Positions 7,824 through 15,091 are shown, counted from the stretch's first letter. The stretch: 15,749 nt of DNA from T1Sed10-7 sp041686695 (GCA_041686695.1 JAWLDJ010000048.1:1-15749), one strand, 5' to 3'. The notes: a model not told the origin generated them from the letters alone. Numbers and translations: made by a program.

Positions 7824-7861
7824 GCCAGCGGGGGCCCGGGCCCGATCGGACCGCGGGGTGA
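7820..7861 (+). CDS. Candidate 13-codon micro-ORF bridging the regulator and ribD
   Basis: Frame GTG (7820) to TGA (7859-7861) would encode MSQRGPGPDRTAG. Its start overlaps the regulator stop as GTGA (7820-7823), and its stop overlaps the ribD start as GTGA (7858-7861). It therefore closes the only real gap in a chain of overlapping genes, and like the other overlap genes here it begins Met-Ser. The peptide has no recognisable family. A plausible role is to carry ribosomes to ribD, which has only a weak Shine-Dalgarno, by termination-reinitiation. Chance is a serious alternative: in GC-rich DNA a 36-base frame without stops is common, and GTGA at a gene end is frequent. Confidence 0.3.
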   Translation: MSQRGPGPDRTAG

Positions 7862-9060
7862 CGCCGGTCGAACGTGCCGCCCTCGCTCGGGCGCTCGCCC
7901 TGGCGTCGCGTGACCAGCCGCGTGTCAGCCCCAACCCCGCCGTGGGTTGCGTGGTGCTCGCCGAGGACCGCGTGGTGGGCGAGGGGGTCACCGAACCGCC
8001 GCCAGGACGGCACGCCGAGGTGGTGGCCCTGGCAGCGGCGGGTGCGGCCGCGCGCGGCGCGACGGCCGTGGTCACCCTGGAGCCCTGTGCCCACCACGGC
8101 CGTACCCCGCCCTGCACCGAGGCGCTGTTGGCCGCCGGCGTCGCACGGGTCGTGATCGCCCATCCTGACCCGCACCCGCTCGCCGGCGGCGGGGCGGCGC
8201 GGCTCGCCGCCGCCGGTGTGACCGTCGACGGGCCCCTGGAGGCCGACGCACCGTTGCGGCAGGCGGTGGCGCGGCACCTCGAAGGCTTCCTGACGGTCGT
8301 CGAGCGGGCACGGCCCCACGTGACGCTCAAGGTGGCCCAGACCGGCGACGGGGCGGTGCACCATCCGACGGGCCGGCGGTGGATCACCGGTGCGGCGGCG
8401 CGCCGCGCGGTCCACCGCTGGCGGGCGGCCGTGGACGGGGTGCTGGTCGGCAGCGGGACGGTGCTGGCGGACGACCCACGACTCGATGTCCGTGACGTGC
8501 CCACCGACCGGCAACCGGTGGCCGTGATCCTGGACGCTCGGCTGCGGACCCCGCCGAGTGCGCGGGTGGTGCGGCCGGGGACGGTGCTCGTCACCCTCGC
8601 CGGCCAGACGGGGCAGGGCGGCGGTGCCGGGGCGGGGCCCGGAGCGGGTGCGGATCGGGAGCGCGAGCGGCGTCGCCGGGCGTTGACGTCGGCGGGGGTC
8701 CGTGTGCTCTCGGTGCCGGGGGCCCCCGATGGCCAGGGTCTGCTCCTGCCGGCGGCGCTGGCGAGCCTGGCCGACCACGGGCTGGTGTCCCTGCTCGCCG
8801 AGCCGGGGCCTACGCTGTCGGGCGCGCTCCTGCGCGCCGGGCTCGTCGACCGACTGGTCCGCCACGTCGCCGTCCACCTCGGCTCGGGTGTCCCCACCGC
8901 CGTGCTCTGCCCACCCGGGGACGCCTGGCGCCTCGAACGCAGTGGAGGTGCCGGAACGGACGCGATCGTCCAGTACCTCGCGACCGGCGCCGCGACCACC
9001 CCGCAGCCACGCCACCCCCCGACACGTCAGGAGTCACCCGATGTTCACCGGCATCGTTGA
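7858..9060 (+). CDS. ribD: Bifunctional riboflavin deaminase/reductase RibD
   Basis: Carries out two riboflavin steps after GTP cyclohydrolase II: deamination of the diaminopyrimidine, then NADPH reduction of the ribose side chain. The N-terminal zinc deaminase domain (about 1-140) has SPNPAVGCVV, His52-Ala-Glu54 and PCAHHGRTPPC with Cys77 and Cys86, which are the zinc ligands and catalytic Glu. The C-terminal reductase domain (about 155-378) has VTLKVAQTGDG, RRWITG and VDGVLVGSGTVLADDPRL. Oddities are a Gly/Ala-rich loop with a charged run at about 245-275, and LLAEPGPTL where most members read EGGPTL. The last about 20 codons lack homology and run 20 bases into ribE in another frame. The GTG start gives the usual N-terminus, but I see no good Shine-Dalgarno before it. 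Confidence 0.95.
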   Translation: MTPVERAALARALALASRDQPRVSPNPAVGCVVLAEDRVVGEGVTEPPPGRHAEVVALAAAGAAARGATAVVTLEPCAHHGRTPPCTEALLAAGVARVVIAHPDPHPLAGGGAARLAAAGVTVDGPLEADAPLRQAVARHLEGFLTVVERARPHVTLKVAQTGDGAVHHPTGRRWITGAAARRAVHRWRAAVDGVLVGSGTVLADDPRLDVRDVPTDRQPVAVILDARLRTPPSARVVRPGTVLVTLAGQTGQGGGAGAGPGAGADRERERRRRALTSAGVRVLSVPGAPDGQGLLLPAALASLADHGLVSLLAEPGPTLSGALLRAGLVDRLVRHVAVHLGSGVPTAVLCPPGDAWRLERSGGAGTDAIVQYLATGAATTPQPRHPPTRQESPDVHRHR

Positions 9061-9670
9061 GGAGCTCGGTCAGGTCATCGACCTCGAGGTGCGGGACGGG
9101 CACGCCCGGCTGCACATCGGGTGCGGGGACGTGCTCGACGGCGCCGATATCGGTGACTCCATCAGCGTGGACGGCACCTGTCTGACCGTGACCACCCTGC
9201 CGGGGGAGGGCTTCACCGCCGACCTGATGGCCGAGACCCTGCGCGCCACCGCGCTCGGGGACCTCGAGGTCGGGCGGCCGGTCAACCTCGAACGGGCCAT
9301 GCGGGTCGATGCCCGCCTGGGCGGTCACCTGGTCCAGGGCCACGTCGACGGGGTCGGCACGATCACCGGGCGTGAGGAGCTGCCGGGCACCGTGTTCGTC
9401 ACCATCGAGGCGTCCCCTGAGCTCGCCAGGTACCTGGTCCCCAAGGGCTCCATCACCATCTCCGGTGTCAGCCTCACCGTGGTCGAGCGCACCGATCAGG
9501 GGCGCTTCACCATCGGACTGATCCCCCACACGCTCGAGGTGACCACGCTCGGGGTGCTGGGCGTCGGGGACCGGGTCAACCTCGAGGTGGACGTCATCGC
9601 CAAGTACGTCGAGCAGTTGCTGGCCGGGGGCGCCCCGAGCCCGTACGCGGCCAGCCAGGAGCCGGCGTGA
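9041..9670 (+). CDS. ribE: Riboflavin synthase alpha chain
   Basis: Dismutates two molecules of 6,7-dimethyl-8-ribityllumazine into riboflavin and the pyrimidinedione that RibH re-uses. It opens with the family start MFTGIVEELG. Two tandem lumazine-binding repeats are visible: the first about 1-92 with SVDGTCLTV, the second from about 93 with GHLVQGHVDGVGTI (His96) and ITISGVSLTVV. 209 residues is standard. The ATG at 9041 has AGGAG at 9029-9033, 7 bases away, both lying inside the end of ribD, so ribE can load ribosomes independently despite the 20-base overlap. The stop overlaps the ribBA start as GTGA. Some species call this gene ribC. Confidence 0.97.
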   Translation: MFTGIVEELGQVIDLEVRDGHARLHIGCGDVLDGADIGDSISVDGTCLTVTTLPGEGFTADLMAETLRATALGDLEVGRPVNLERAMRVDARLGGHLVQGHVDGVGTITGREELPGTVFVTIEASPELARYLVPKGSITISGVSLTVVERTDQGRFTIGLIPHTLEVTTLGVLGVGDRVNLEVDVIAKYVEQLLAGGAPSPYAASQEPA

Positions 9671-11037
9671 GCCCTTTCGCCCCGATCGAGGACGCCATCG
9701 CGACGCTCGCCGATGGCGGGATGGTCGTCGTCGTGGACGACGAGGATCGGGAGAACGAGGGTGATCTGGTGCTGGCCGCCGACGCGATCACCGCCGAGCA
9801 GATGGCCTTCGTGATCCAGCACACCTCGGGGTTCGTCTGTGTCCCGATGCTCGGCGATGACCTCGACCGGCTCGAGCTGCCGCCCATGGTCGCCCGCAAC
9901 CAGGACCCCAAGGGCACGGCCTACGCCGTCTCGGTCGACGCCGTCGAGGGGACCACCACCGGCATCTCGGCAGCCGACCGCGCGCGGACCTGCCAGGTGC
10001 TCGCGGACCCGGACACCACACCCGAGGACATCACCCGACCCGGACACGTGCTGCCACTGCGCTACCAGCCCGGTGGGGTGCTCCACCGACTGGGGCACAC
10101 CGAAGCCTCGATCGACCTCGTCCGACTCGCCGGTCGCCGACCCGCCGCGGTCATCTGCGAGGTGGTCAACCCGGACGGCTCCATGGCGCGTGTGCCCGAC
10201 CTGGAACGGTTCTGCGCCGAGCACGACCTGCTCATGGTGACGATCGCCGACCTGGTCGCCTACCGCCGCGCCCGGGAGACCCTGGTCGAGCGCGTCGCCG
10301 TGGCCAAGCTTCCCACCCCCTACGGTGATTGGCGCATCATCGGCTACCGCAACTCCTTCGACGGCAACGAGTCCCTGGCGCTGCTGTTCGGCGAGCCCGA
10401 GGGGCAGCAGGACGTGCTGGTCCGGATGCACTCGGAGTGCCTCACCGGTGACGTGTTCCGTTCCCTGCGCTGCGATTGCGGGCCCCAGCTGGACCTCGCC
10501 ATGGCCCGGATCGCCGAGGAGGGTCAGGGGGCGATCGTGTACCTGCGCGGGCACGAGGGGCGGGGGATCGGGTTGCTGCACAAGCTGCGGGCCTACGAGC
10601 TGCAGGACAACGGCGTCGACACCGTCGATGCGAACCTCCAACTGGGCCTGCCCAACGACTCGCGTGACTACGGGGTGGGCGCCATGATCCTGGCCGACCT
10701 CGGCTTCTCCACGCTGCGGTTGCTCACGAACAACCCGGCCAAGCGCGCGGCGCTGTCGGGTTTCGGGCTCTCGATCGTGGACCGGGTCCCGGTGGAGGTC
10801 CGGCCCAACCCGCAGAACGCGTTCTACCTGCGGACCAAGGCCGAGCGGATGGGCCACGACCTCGACGGTCGGGACCTGCCCGTCTCCACGGGCGTGGGCG
10901 ACATCGCGGCCCAGGGGGTGCGGTCGCCGCGAGCGGTGACGAAGCCGATGCGCGGCCTGGCCATGGCCCCACCTCCCGACGACGACCCGACCGACGACGA
11001 CGCGCAGCAGCGACTGCACGGGAAGGACAGCCAGTGA
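9667..11037 (+). CDS. ribBA: Bifunctional DHBP synthase / GTP cyclohydrolase II
   Basis: Supplies both riboflavin precursors: 3,4-dihydroxy-2-butanone 4-phosphate from ribulose 5-phosphate, and the pyrimidine from GTP. The RibB domain (about 1-205) has the acidic active-site run VDDEDRENEGDL, then GISAADRA, RPGHVLPLRY and GHTEASIDL. The RibA domain (about 210-405) has HSECLTGDVFRSLRCDCG with zinc ligands Cys258, Cys269 and Cys271, spaced as in E. coli RibA. RGHEGRGIGL, the catalytic-Tyr segment RAYELQD, and LLTNNPAK follow. Both halves look active. A tail of about 50 residues after GHDLDG is rich in Pro and Asp and looks disordered. The GTG start overlaps ribE as GTGA, with AGGAG at 9657-9661, 5 bases before it. 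Confidence 0.97.
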   Translation: MSPFAPIEDAIATLADGGMVVVVDDEDRENEGDLVLAADAITAEQMAFVIQHTSGFVCVPMLGDDLDRLELPPMVARNQDPKGTAYAVSVDAVEGTTTGISAADRARTCQVLADPDTTPEDITRPGHVLPLRYQPGGVLHRLGHTEASIDLVRLAGRRPAAVICEVVNPDGSMARVPDLERFCAEHDLLMVTIADLVAYRRARETLVERVAVAKLPTPYGDWRIIGYRNSFDGNESLALLFGEPEGQQDVLVRMHSECLTGDVFRSLRCDCGPQLDLAMARIAEEGQGAIVYLRGHEGRGIGLLHKLRAYELQDNGVDTVDANLQLGLPNDSRDYGVGAMILADLGFSTLRLLTNNPAKRAALSGFGLSIVDRVPVEVRPNPQNAFYLRTKAERMGHDLDGRDLPVSTGVGDIAAQGVRSPRAVTKPMRGLAMAPPPDDDPTDDDAQQRLHGKDSQ

Positions 11038-11504
11038 GCGGGATCGAGCACCTGGAGGGCACCCTGGACGCATCCGGCCTGCGGATCGCGATCGTCGCTG
11101 CCCGGTTCAACGAGGCGATCGTGCGTCCCCTGGTCGACGGTGCCACCGGGACCCTCCTGCGGCACGGGGCGGCGGCGCAGGACCTCCGCGTGATCTGGGT
11201 GCCCGGCGCCTGGGAGCTGCCGGTGGTGCTCGATCGGCTCGCCGCCAGCGGCGAGGTCGACGCCCTGGTGGCCCTCGGCTGCGTGGTCCGGGGCGAGACG
11301 ACCCACTTCGAGTACGTCGCCGGGGAGGGTTCGGGCGGCACCGCCGCCATCGCGCGGGCCCATGGGATCCCGATCGGCAACGCCGTGCTGACCACGGAGA
11401 ACTGGGATCAGGCCGTAGCCCGCGCCGGCGGCAAGCTCGGCAACAAGGGGGCCGAGGCGGCCCTGGCGGCCGTGGAGACCGCGACGCTGCTGCGGAGCCT
11501 GTGA
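11034..11504 (+). CDS. ribH: 6,7-dimethyl-8-ribityllumazine synthase
   Basis: Condenses the RibB product with the RibD-derived pyrimidine to form the substrate of RibE. The protein usually assembles into pentamers or 60-subunit shells. Family blocks are complete: IVAARFNEAIV, WVPGAWELPVVLDRLA, VALGCVVRGETTHFEYV with the proton-transfer His91, IPIGNAVLTTENWDQAVARAG, and GNKGAEAALAAVE. 156 residues is normal. The GTG start overlaps the ribBA stop as GTGA, and AAGGA at 11023-11027 is 6 bases away. Its own stop overlaps the next gene, the HelD-like ATPase, in the same way, so the riboflavin cluster does not end cleanly here. Confidence 0.97.
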   Translation: MSGIEHLEGTLDASGLRIAIVAARFNEAIVRPLVDGATGTLLRHGAAAQDLRVIWVPGAWELPVVLDRLAASGEVDALVALGCVVRGETTHFEYVAGEGSGGTAAIARAHGIPIGNAVLTTENWDQAVARAGGKLGNKGAEAALAAVETATLLRSL

Positions 11505-13774
11505 GTCCCGTGCCCGGCAACGGCGCACGCGCCGACGCTGCCGAGCCGCCGGTCACCGACCCGCGACCGGGGGACAAGCGCGCGGCGCTGGCGGTGGAGC
11601 AGCACCACCTCGATCGCATCCACGACCGGGTCGAGCAGCTGCGGCGTCGGGCCGAGGAACGGGCCGCTGCTGCTGCCGCCGACCGCTCGGGCGCCACCTT
11701 CCAGGCGCGCTACGAACGCGATGTCACCGCGCACCACCATGCCAGCCGGCGCGCCCGGTTCACCTTCGGCGACGTGGAGTCGCTGGCCTTCGGCCGCCTC
11801 GACCTGTCCGACGGCGACGAGCTCCACGTGGGTCGGGTGTCGGTGATCGACGAGGAGGGTGACGTCCTGCTGGTCGACTGGCGGGCACCGGCGGCGGCCG
11901 CCTTCTACCAGGCCACGGCGGCACGTCCGATCGGCGTGGCCCGGCGGCGCACCCTGGTGGCGCGGGGACGCGAACTCGTCGACCTCGACGACGAGGTGCT
12001 GGACGGGACCGCGGCAGCGCGTCTCGGGCTGACCGCCGTGACCGGCCAGGGCGCGCTGCTCGCGGCGCTGAGCCGCGAGCGCAGCGGGACCATGCGTGAC
12101 ATCGTGGCGACGATCCAGGAGGAGCAGGACCGCATCATCCGGGCGCCGGCGACGGGGACCATGGTGGTCTCCGGAGGCCCGGGCACCGGCAAGACCGTCG
12201 TCGCCCTGCACCGGGTCGCCTACCTGCTCTACCGGGACCGGGACCGCTTCGAAGGCCGGGGCGTGCTGGTGATCGGGCCCTCGGCGGCCTTCACCGAGTA
12301 CACCGCCCGCGTGCTGCCCGCGCTGGGGGAGGACCGGGCCGTCCAACGCCCGCTGGCCGGCCTGGCGCCCCGGGGCACCTCGGTGCGGGGTTGGGACGAC
12401 CCCGAGGTGGCGCGGATCAAGGGCGACCTCGGGATGGTCGAGATGCTGCGCCGGACGCTGCTCCATGCGCTGCCACCGATCCCGCCGACCACCCGCCTGT
12501 CCTTCGAGGGGACCACGGTGGTCGTCCCCGGGTCGAAGCTGACCACCCTGCGGCGACGACACCTCGAGCGCGTGCAGGCCGACGTGCCCGGCGGCGCCTA
12601 TCACGACCGGTCCCCGGTGGTCGCCGACGCGTTGGCCGACGCCCTGTACGCGGCGTGGGCCTCAGCGCACCGGGCAGCGGGACGGCGGGTCCCCGAGGAC
12701 CGCGAGGGCAGCGGGTTCAACGCCGCCCTCGACGCGGCGCCCGAGGTCACGCTGCTGCGCCGGTGCTTCTGGCCCGACCTCGACGCCACGGCGGTCCTGA
12801 CGGCGCTGGCCGACGGCGAGGTGGCGCTCGACGCGGTCGCCGAGGGCCTCGTGAGCCCGGCGGACCAGGCCCGGCTCGCGGCGGCCTGGGAGCAGGCCAC
12901 GACCTGGACCACCGACGACGTCGCGCTGCTCGACGAGTTGGTCGCGCTGCTCGGCGAGCCCACGGCCAAGCGGCCCGTCCCGCGCCAGCGTGACGGCGAC
13001 GACGAGGGGATCCAGCTCTCCTCGGAAGCCCTCCACGTCGAGGCGCCCGTCGTCGACGTGGAGGCCGAGGGCTACCGCGACTTCGCCCACGTCGTCGTCG
13101 ACGAGGCCCAGGACCTCACCCCGATGCAGTGGCGCGCCGTCAGCCGGCGTGGCCCCTACGCCTCCTGGACGGTGGTCGGCGACCTCGCCCAGCGCAGCCG
13201 GGTCTCCGAGCCCTCGGACTGGGAGGCCGTCGCCCGCCTGATCGGTCGGCGCTCGGTCGAGATCGCGACGCTCGAGGTGAACTACCGCACCCCGTCCGAG
13301 ATCGCCGAGGTCGCCACGGCCGTGCTGGCGGCGGCCGGTCACGATCCCGGGCTGGCCCCGCAGGCGGTGCGATCGGCCGGACAGCGTCCCCGCCACCTGG
13401 TCACCGCCACGGTCCTTCAGGCCACGGTCGATGCGGTCACCGCGTTGGTCACCTCGCGTGGTGGCACCGTCGGCGTGCTGGCCGACGAGGGCGACGTCGC
13501 TGGCCTGCACCGTGCCCTCGACGCGGGGCTGTCGCCGGAGGACCTGGACCGGGTGCGCGTGCTGGAGGTCAGAGAGGCCAAGGGCCTGGAGTTCGATGAT
13601 GTGGTGGTCGTCGCCCCGGACCGGATCATGCGCCGCTCACAGGTCGGGACCCATCAGCTGTACGTGGCCGTCACCCGGGCCACCCGCAGCCTGACGCTGG
13701 TGGCCGAGCACGGGGTGAGCTTCCCGGGCAGCGAGCGGTGCGAGGAGGTCGTCGTCGACCCGGCGGGTGTCTGA
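11501..13774 (+). CDS. HelD-like UvrD/Rep-family ATPase, RNA polymerase-associated
   Basis: Superfamily 1 ATPase of 757 residues. HelD proteins release stalled or inactive RNA polymerase from DNA, and some actinobacterial members protect it against rifamycins. Evidence for HelD over UvrD/PcrA: an N-terminal coiled-coil candidate at about 29-60 (VEQHHLDRIHDRVEQLRRR), then LLVDWRAPAAAAFYQAT (WRAP 127-130), then a RRR...DLDDEVLD segment. All ATPase motifs are present: Walker A GPGTGKT with Lys231, Walker B VDEAQD at 533-538, VGDLAQRS, NYRTP at 594-598, KGLEFDDV at 694-701 and YVAVTRATRS from 721. The start overlaps ribH as GTGA; a GTG at 11510 is possible, and the Shine-Dalgarno spacing does not settle it. 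It ends 31 bases from the convergent hisG. Whether it is the housekeeping HelD or a rifamycin-type HelR cannot be told here. Confidence 0.9.
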   Translation: MSPVPGNGARADAAEPPVTDPRPGDKRAALAVEQHHLDRIHDRVEQLRRRAEERAAAAAADRSGATFQARYERDVTAHHHASRRARFTFGDVESLAFGRLDLSDGDELHVGRVSVIDEEGDVLLVDWRAPAAAAFYQATAARPIGVARRRTLVARGRELVDLDDEVLDGTAAARLGLTAVTGQGALLAALSRERSGTMRDIVATIQEEQDRIIRAPATGTMVVSGGPGTGKTVVALHRVAYLLYRDRDRFEGRGVLVIGPSAAFTEYTARVLPALGEDRAVQRPLAGLAPRGTSVRGWDDPEVARIKGDLGMVEMLRRTLLHALPPIPPTTRLSFEGTTVVVPGSKLTTLRRRHLERVQADVPGGAYHDRSPVVADALADALYAAWASAHRAAGRRVPEDREGSGFNAALDAAPEVTLLRRCFWPDLDATAVLTALADGEVALDAVAEGLVSPADQARLAAAWEQATTWTTDDVALLDELVALLGEPTAKRPVPRQRDGDDEGIQLSSEALHVEAPVVDVEAEGYRDFAHVVVDEAQDLTPMQWRAVSRRGPYASWTVVGDLAQRSRVSEPSDWEAVARLIGRRSVEIATLEVNYRTPSEIAEVATAVLAAAGHDPGLAPQAVRSAGQRPRHLVTATVLQATVDAVTALVTSRGGTVGVLADEGDVAGLHRALDAGLSPEDLDRVRVLEVREAKGLEFDDVVVVAPDRIMRRSQVGTHQLYVAVTRATRSLTLVAEHGVSFPGSERCEEVVVDPAGV

Positions 13775-13787
13775 CGGTCGGGCCGGA

Positions 13788-13804
13788 CCCACGCCGCCGG
13801 TGGG
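13788..13804. terminator. Weak hairpin between convergent helD-like gene and hisG
   Basis: CCCAC (13788-13792) and GTGGG (13800-13804) can pair around a 7-base loop, and two further pairs lie beyond one mismatch. It lies in the 31-base gap between the two stop codons, where a bidirectional terminator would be expected. There is no T-run on either side, so intrinsic termination is doubtful. Confidence 0.3.
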
Positions 13805-13805
13805 C

Positions 13806-14651
13806 CTAGAGCCGGCAGGCGAGGATGTCGGTGACCAGGATCCCGCGGGCCCCGAGCTCCCACAGCTGGTCCATGATCGGGTTGGTCTCGCTGCGCAGCA
13901 CCATCGACCGAACGGCGACCCAGCCCTTGTCGTGCAACGGGCTGACGGTCGGCGACTCGATCCCCGGCGTCAGCGCGCACGCCTCGTCGAGACGCTCCAC
14001 GCGCACGTCGTAGTCCATCATCACGTAGCGGCGCGCGATGATGACCCCGTTGAGCCGGCGCAGCAGCTGCTCGACGGCCCCGTTGGAGACGGCCCCCCGC
14101 CGGCGGACCAGCACGGCCTCGGACTCCAGGATCGGGTCGCCGAGGAGCTCGAGGCCGGCTTGACGCAGGGTCGTGCCGGTGGAGACCACATCGGCGATCA
14201 CGTCGGCGACGCCGAGGCGCACCGCGGTCTCGACCGCGCCGTCGAGCCTGATCACCTCGGCGTCCAGCCCGCGCGCCGCCAGATCGCGGGCGACGATGCC
14301 CGGGTAGGAGGTCGCGATCCGACGCCCGGCGAGCTCGGTGACGCTGGTGGCCGTCCCCGGGACCGCCGCGTAGCGGAAGGTGGAACCCCCGAAGCCGAGC
14401 GGGAGCAGCTCCTCGGCGTCGTTGTCACCGTCGAGCAGCAGGTCCCGGCCGGTGATGCCGACCTCGAGCTGGCCGGAGCCGACGTAGGTGGCGATGTCGC
14501 GCGGCCTGAGGAAGAAGAACTCCGTGTCGTTGTCCGGGTCGGCGAGCACCAGCTCGCGCTGGTCACGGCGCTGGCGGTAGCCCGCTTCCTTCAGCATGGA
14601 CGAGGCGGGATCGGACAGGGTGCCCTTGTTGGGCACGGCGATGCGCAGCAT
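13806..14651 (-). CDS. hisG: ATP phosphoribosyltransferase, long form
   Basis: First and feedback-controlled step of histidine synthesis: ATP plus PRPP gives phosphoribosyl-ATP. The N-terminus MLRIAVPNKGTLSDPA, FFFLRPRDIATYVGSG and VGITGRDLL are family blocks. The PRPP loop is DVVSTGTTL at 154-162. At 281 residues it is the long form, which carries a C-terminal histidine-binding regulatory domain (about 207-281), so it should not need HisZ; none is seen here. The sequence closely follows mycobacterial HisG as I recall it. The ATG has GAGG at 14657-14660 on the same strand, 5 bases upstream. It lies 88 bases downstream of hisE, the usual actinobacterial pairing, and is probably co-transcribed with it. 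It runs convergently toward the helD-like gene. Confidence 0.97.
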   Translation of the reverse strand: MLRIAVPNKGTLSDPASSMLKEAGYRQRRDQRELVLADPDNDTEFFFLRPRDIATYVGSGQLEVGITGRDLLLDGDNDAEELLPLGFGGSTFRYAAVPGTATSVTELAGRRIATSYPGIVARDLAARGLDAEVIRLDGAVETAVRLGVADVIADVVSTGTTLRQAGLELLGDPILESEAVLVRRRGAVSNGAVEQLLRRLNGVIIARRYVMMDYDVRVERLDEACALTPGIESPTVSPLHDKGWVAVRSMVLRSETNPIMDQLWELGARGILVTDILACRL

Positions 14652-14685
14652 CAGGACCTCGTGGGACAGGGGCCCGCCGGTGGGC

Positions 14686-14726
14686 GGTGCGGACCCGGAA
14701 GGTGCCGGCCGGTGGTGCGGACCCGG
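14686..14726. repeat. 13-bp direct repeat in the hisE-hisG gap
   Basis: GGTGCGGACCCGG (plus-strand reading) occurs at 14686-14698 and again at 14714-14726, 28 bases apart start to start. Both copies are within the 88-base spacer between hisE and hisG. In GC-rich DNA this may be slippage or chance; no function is evident. Confidence 0.5.
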
Positions 14727-14739
14727 GAGAGGACGTCGC

Positions 14740-15003
14740 TCACAGGTGAGCGTAGACGTCCTCGAGGGTGAGGCCCGTCGCCAGCATCAGCACCTGCGCG
14801 TGGTAGAGCAGCTGGCTGATCTCCTCCGCCGCCCGCTCGGGCGATTCGTGCTCGGCCGCCATCCACGCCTCCGCGGCCTCCTCGACGACCTTCTTGCCGA
14901 TGTGATGGACGCCGGCGTCCAGCGCGGCGACGGTGCCGGAGCCGGCCGGGCGCTCGCGGGCCTTGTCGGACAGCTCGGCGAACAGCGCATCGAAGGTCTT
15001 CAA
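14740..15003 (-). CDS. hisE: Phosphoribosyl-ATP pyrophosphatase
   Basis: Second step of histidine synthesis: removes pyrophosphate from phosphoribosyl-ATP, the HisG product. Small all-helical MazG-like fold. Visible blocks are KTFDALFAELSDKARERP, GTVAALDAGVHHIGKKVVEEAAEAW (acidic metal-binding helix), AAEHESPERAAEEISQLLYH and the end LTLEDVYAHL. I chose the TTG at 15003. It gives an N-terminus aligned with actinobacterial HisE, the expected length of 87 residues, and AGGTGG at 15008-15013 lies 4 bases before it. The longer frame from a GTG at 15051 adds 16 residues without homology and has no ribosome binding site. It leads an apparent hisE-hisG unit and is divergent from the gene at 15132. 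Confidence 0.93.
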   Translation of the reverse strand: MKTFDALFAELSDKARERPAGSGTVAALDAGVHHIGKKVVEEAAEAWMAAEHESPERAAEEISQLLYHAQVLMLATGLTLEDVYAHL

Positions 15004-15071
15004 CGTTCCACCTGGACGGAGGGTGACGGCAGCGGACCCGGGCGCACGCACGTGGCGGCCCGGACCCGGCC

Positions 15072-15077
15072 AGCCTA
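15072..15077 (-). promoter_or_regulatory. Possible -10 box for hisE-hisG
   Basis: On the minus strand this reads TAGGCT, a TANNNT match about 69 bases before the hisE TTG start. It sits in the 128-base divergent gap (15004-15131), only 8 bases from a matching box facing the other way. No -35 hexamer is clear. Confidence 0.3.
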
Positions 15078-15085
15078 CGCGCCGG

Positions 15086-15091
15086 TAGTCT
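15086..15091 (+). promoter_or_regulatory. Possible -10 box for the DUF1844-like gene
   Basis: TAGTCT fits TANNNT and lies 40 bases before the GTG at 15132, leaving room for a short leader with its Shine-Dalgarno. It faces away from the hisE box, so the two promoters would overlap and could interfere with each other. No -35 hexamer is clear. Confidence 0.35.

Noticed and set aside
6828..8999. Very long minus-strand open frame (over 700 codons) opposite the regulator and ribD
   Set aside because: Its product is Arg/Ser/Pro-rich with no domains, and the plus strand encodes well-conserved proteins over the same bases. GC-rich codon bias leaves antisense frames open by chance.
9496..11073. Minus-strand open frame of about 525 codons opposite ribBA
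   Set aside because: It exactly shadows ribBA, whose catalytic motifs are complete; the antisense product has no recognisable domain.
13767..14771. Plus-strand open frame of about 334 codons across hisG
   Set aside because: It is antisense to hisG, which has clear homology and a ribosome binding site on the minus strand.
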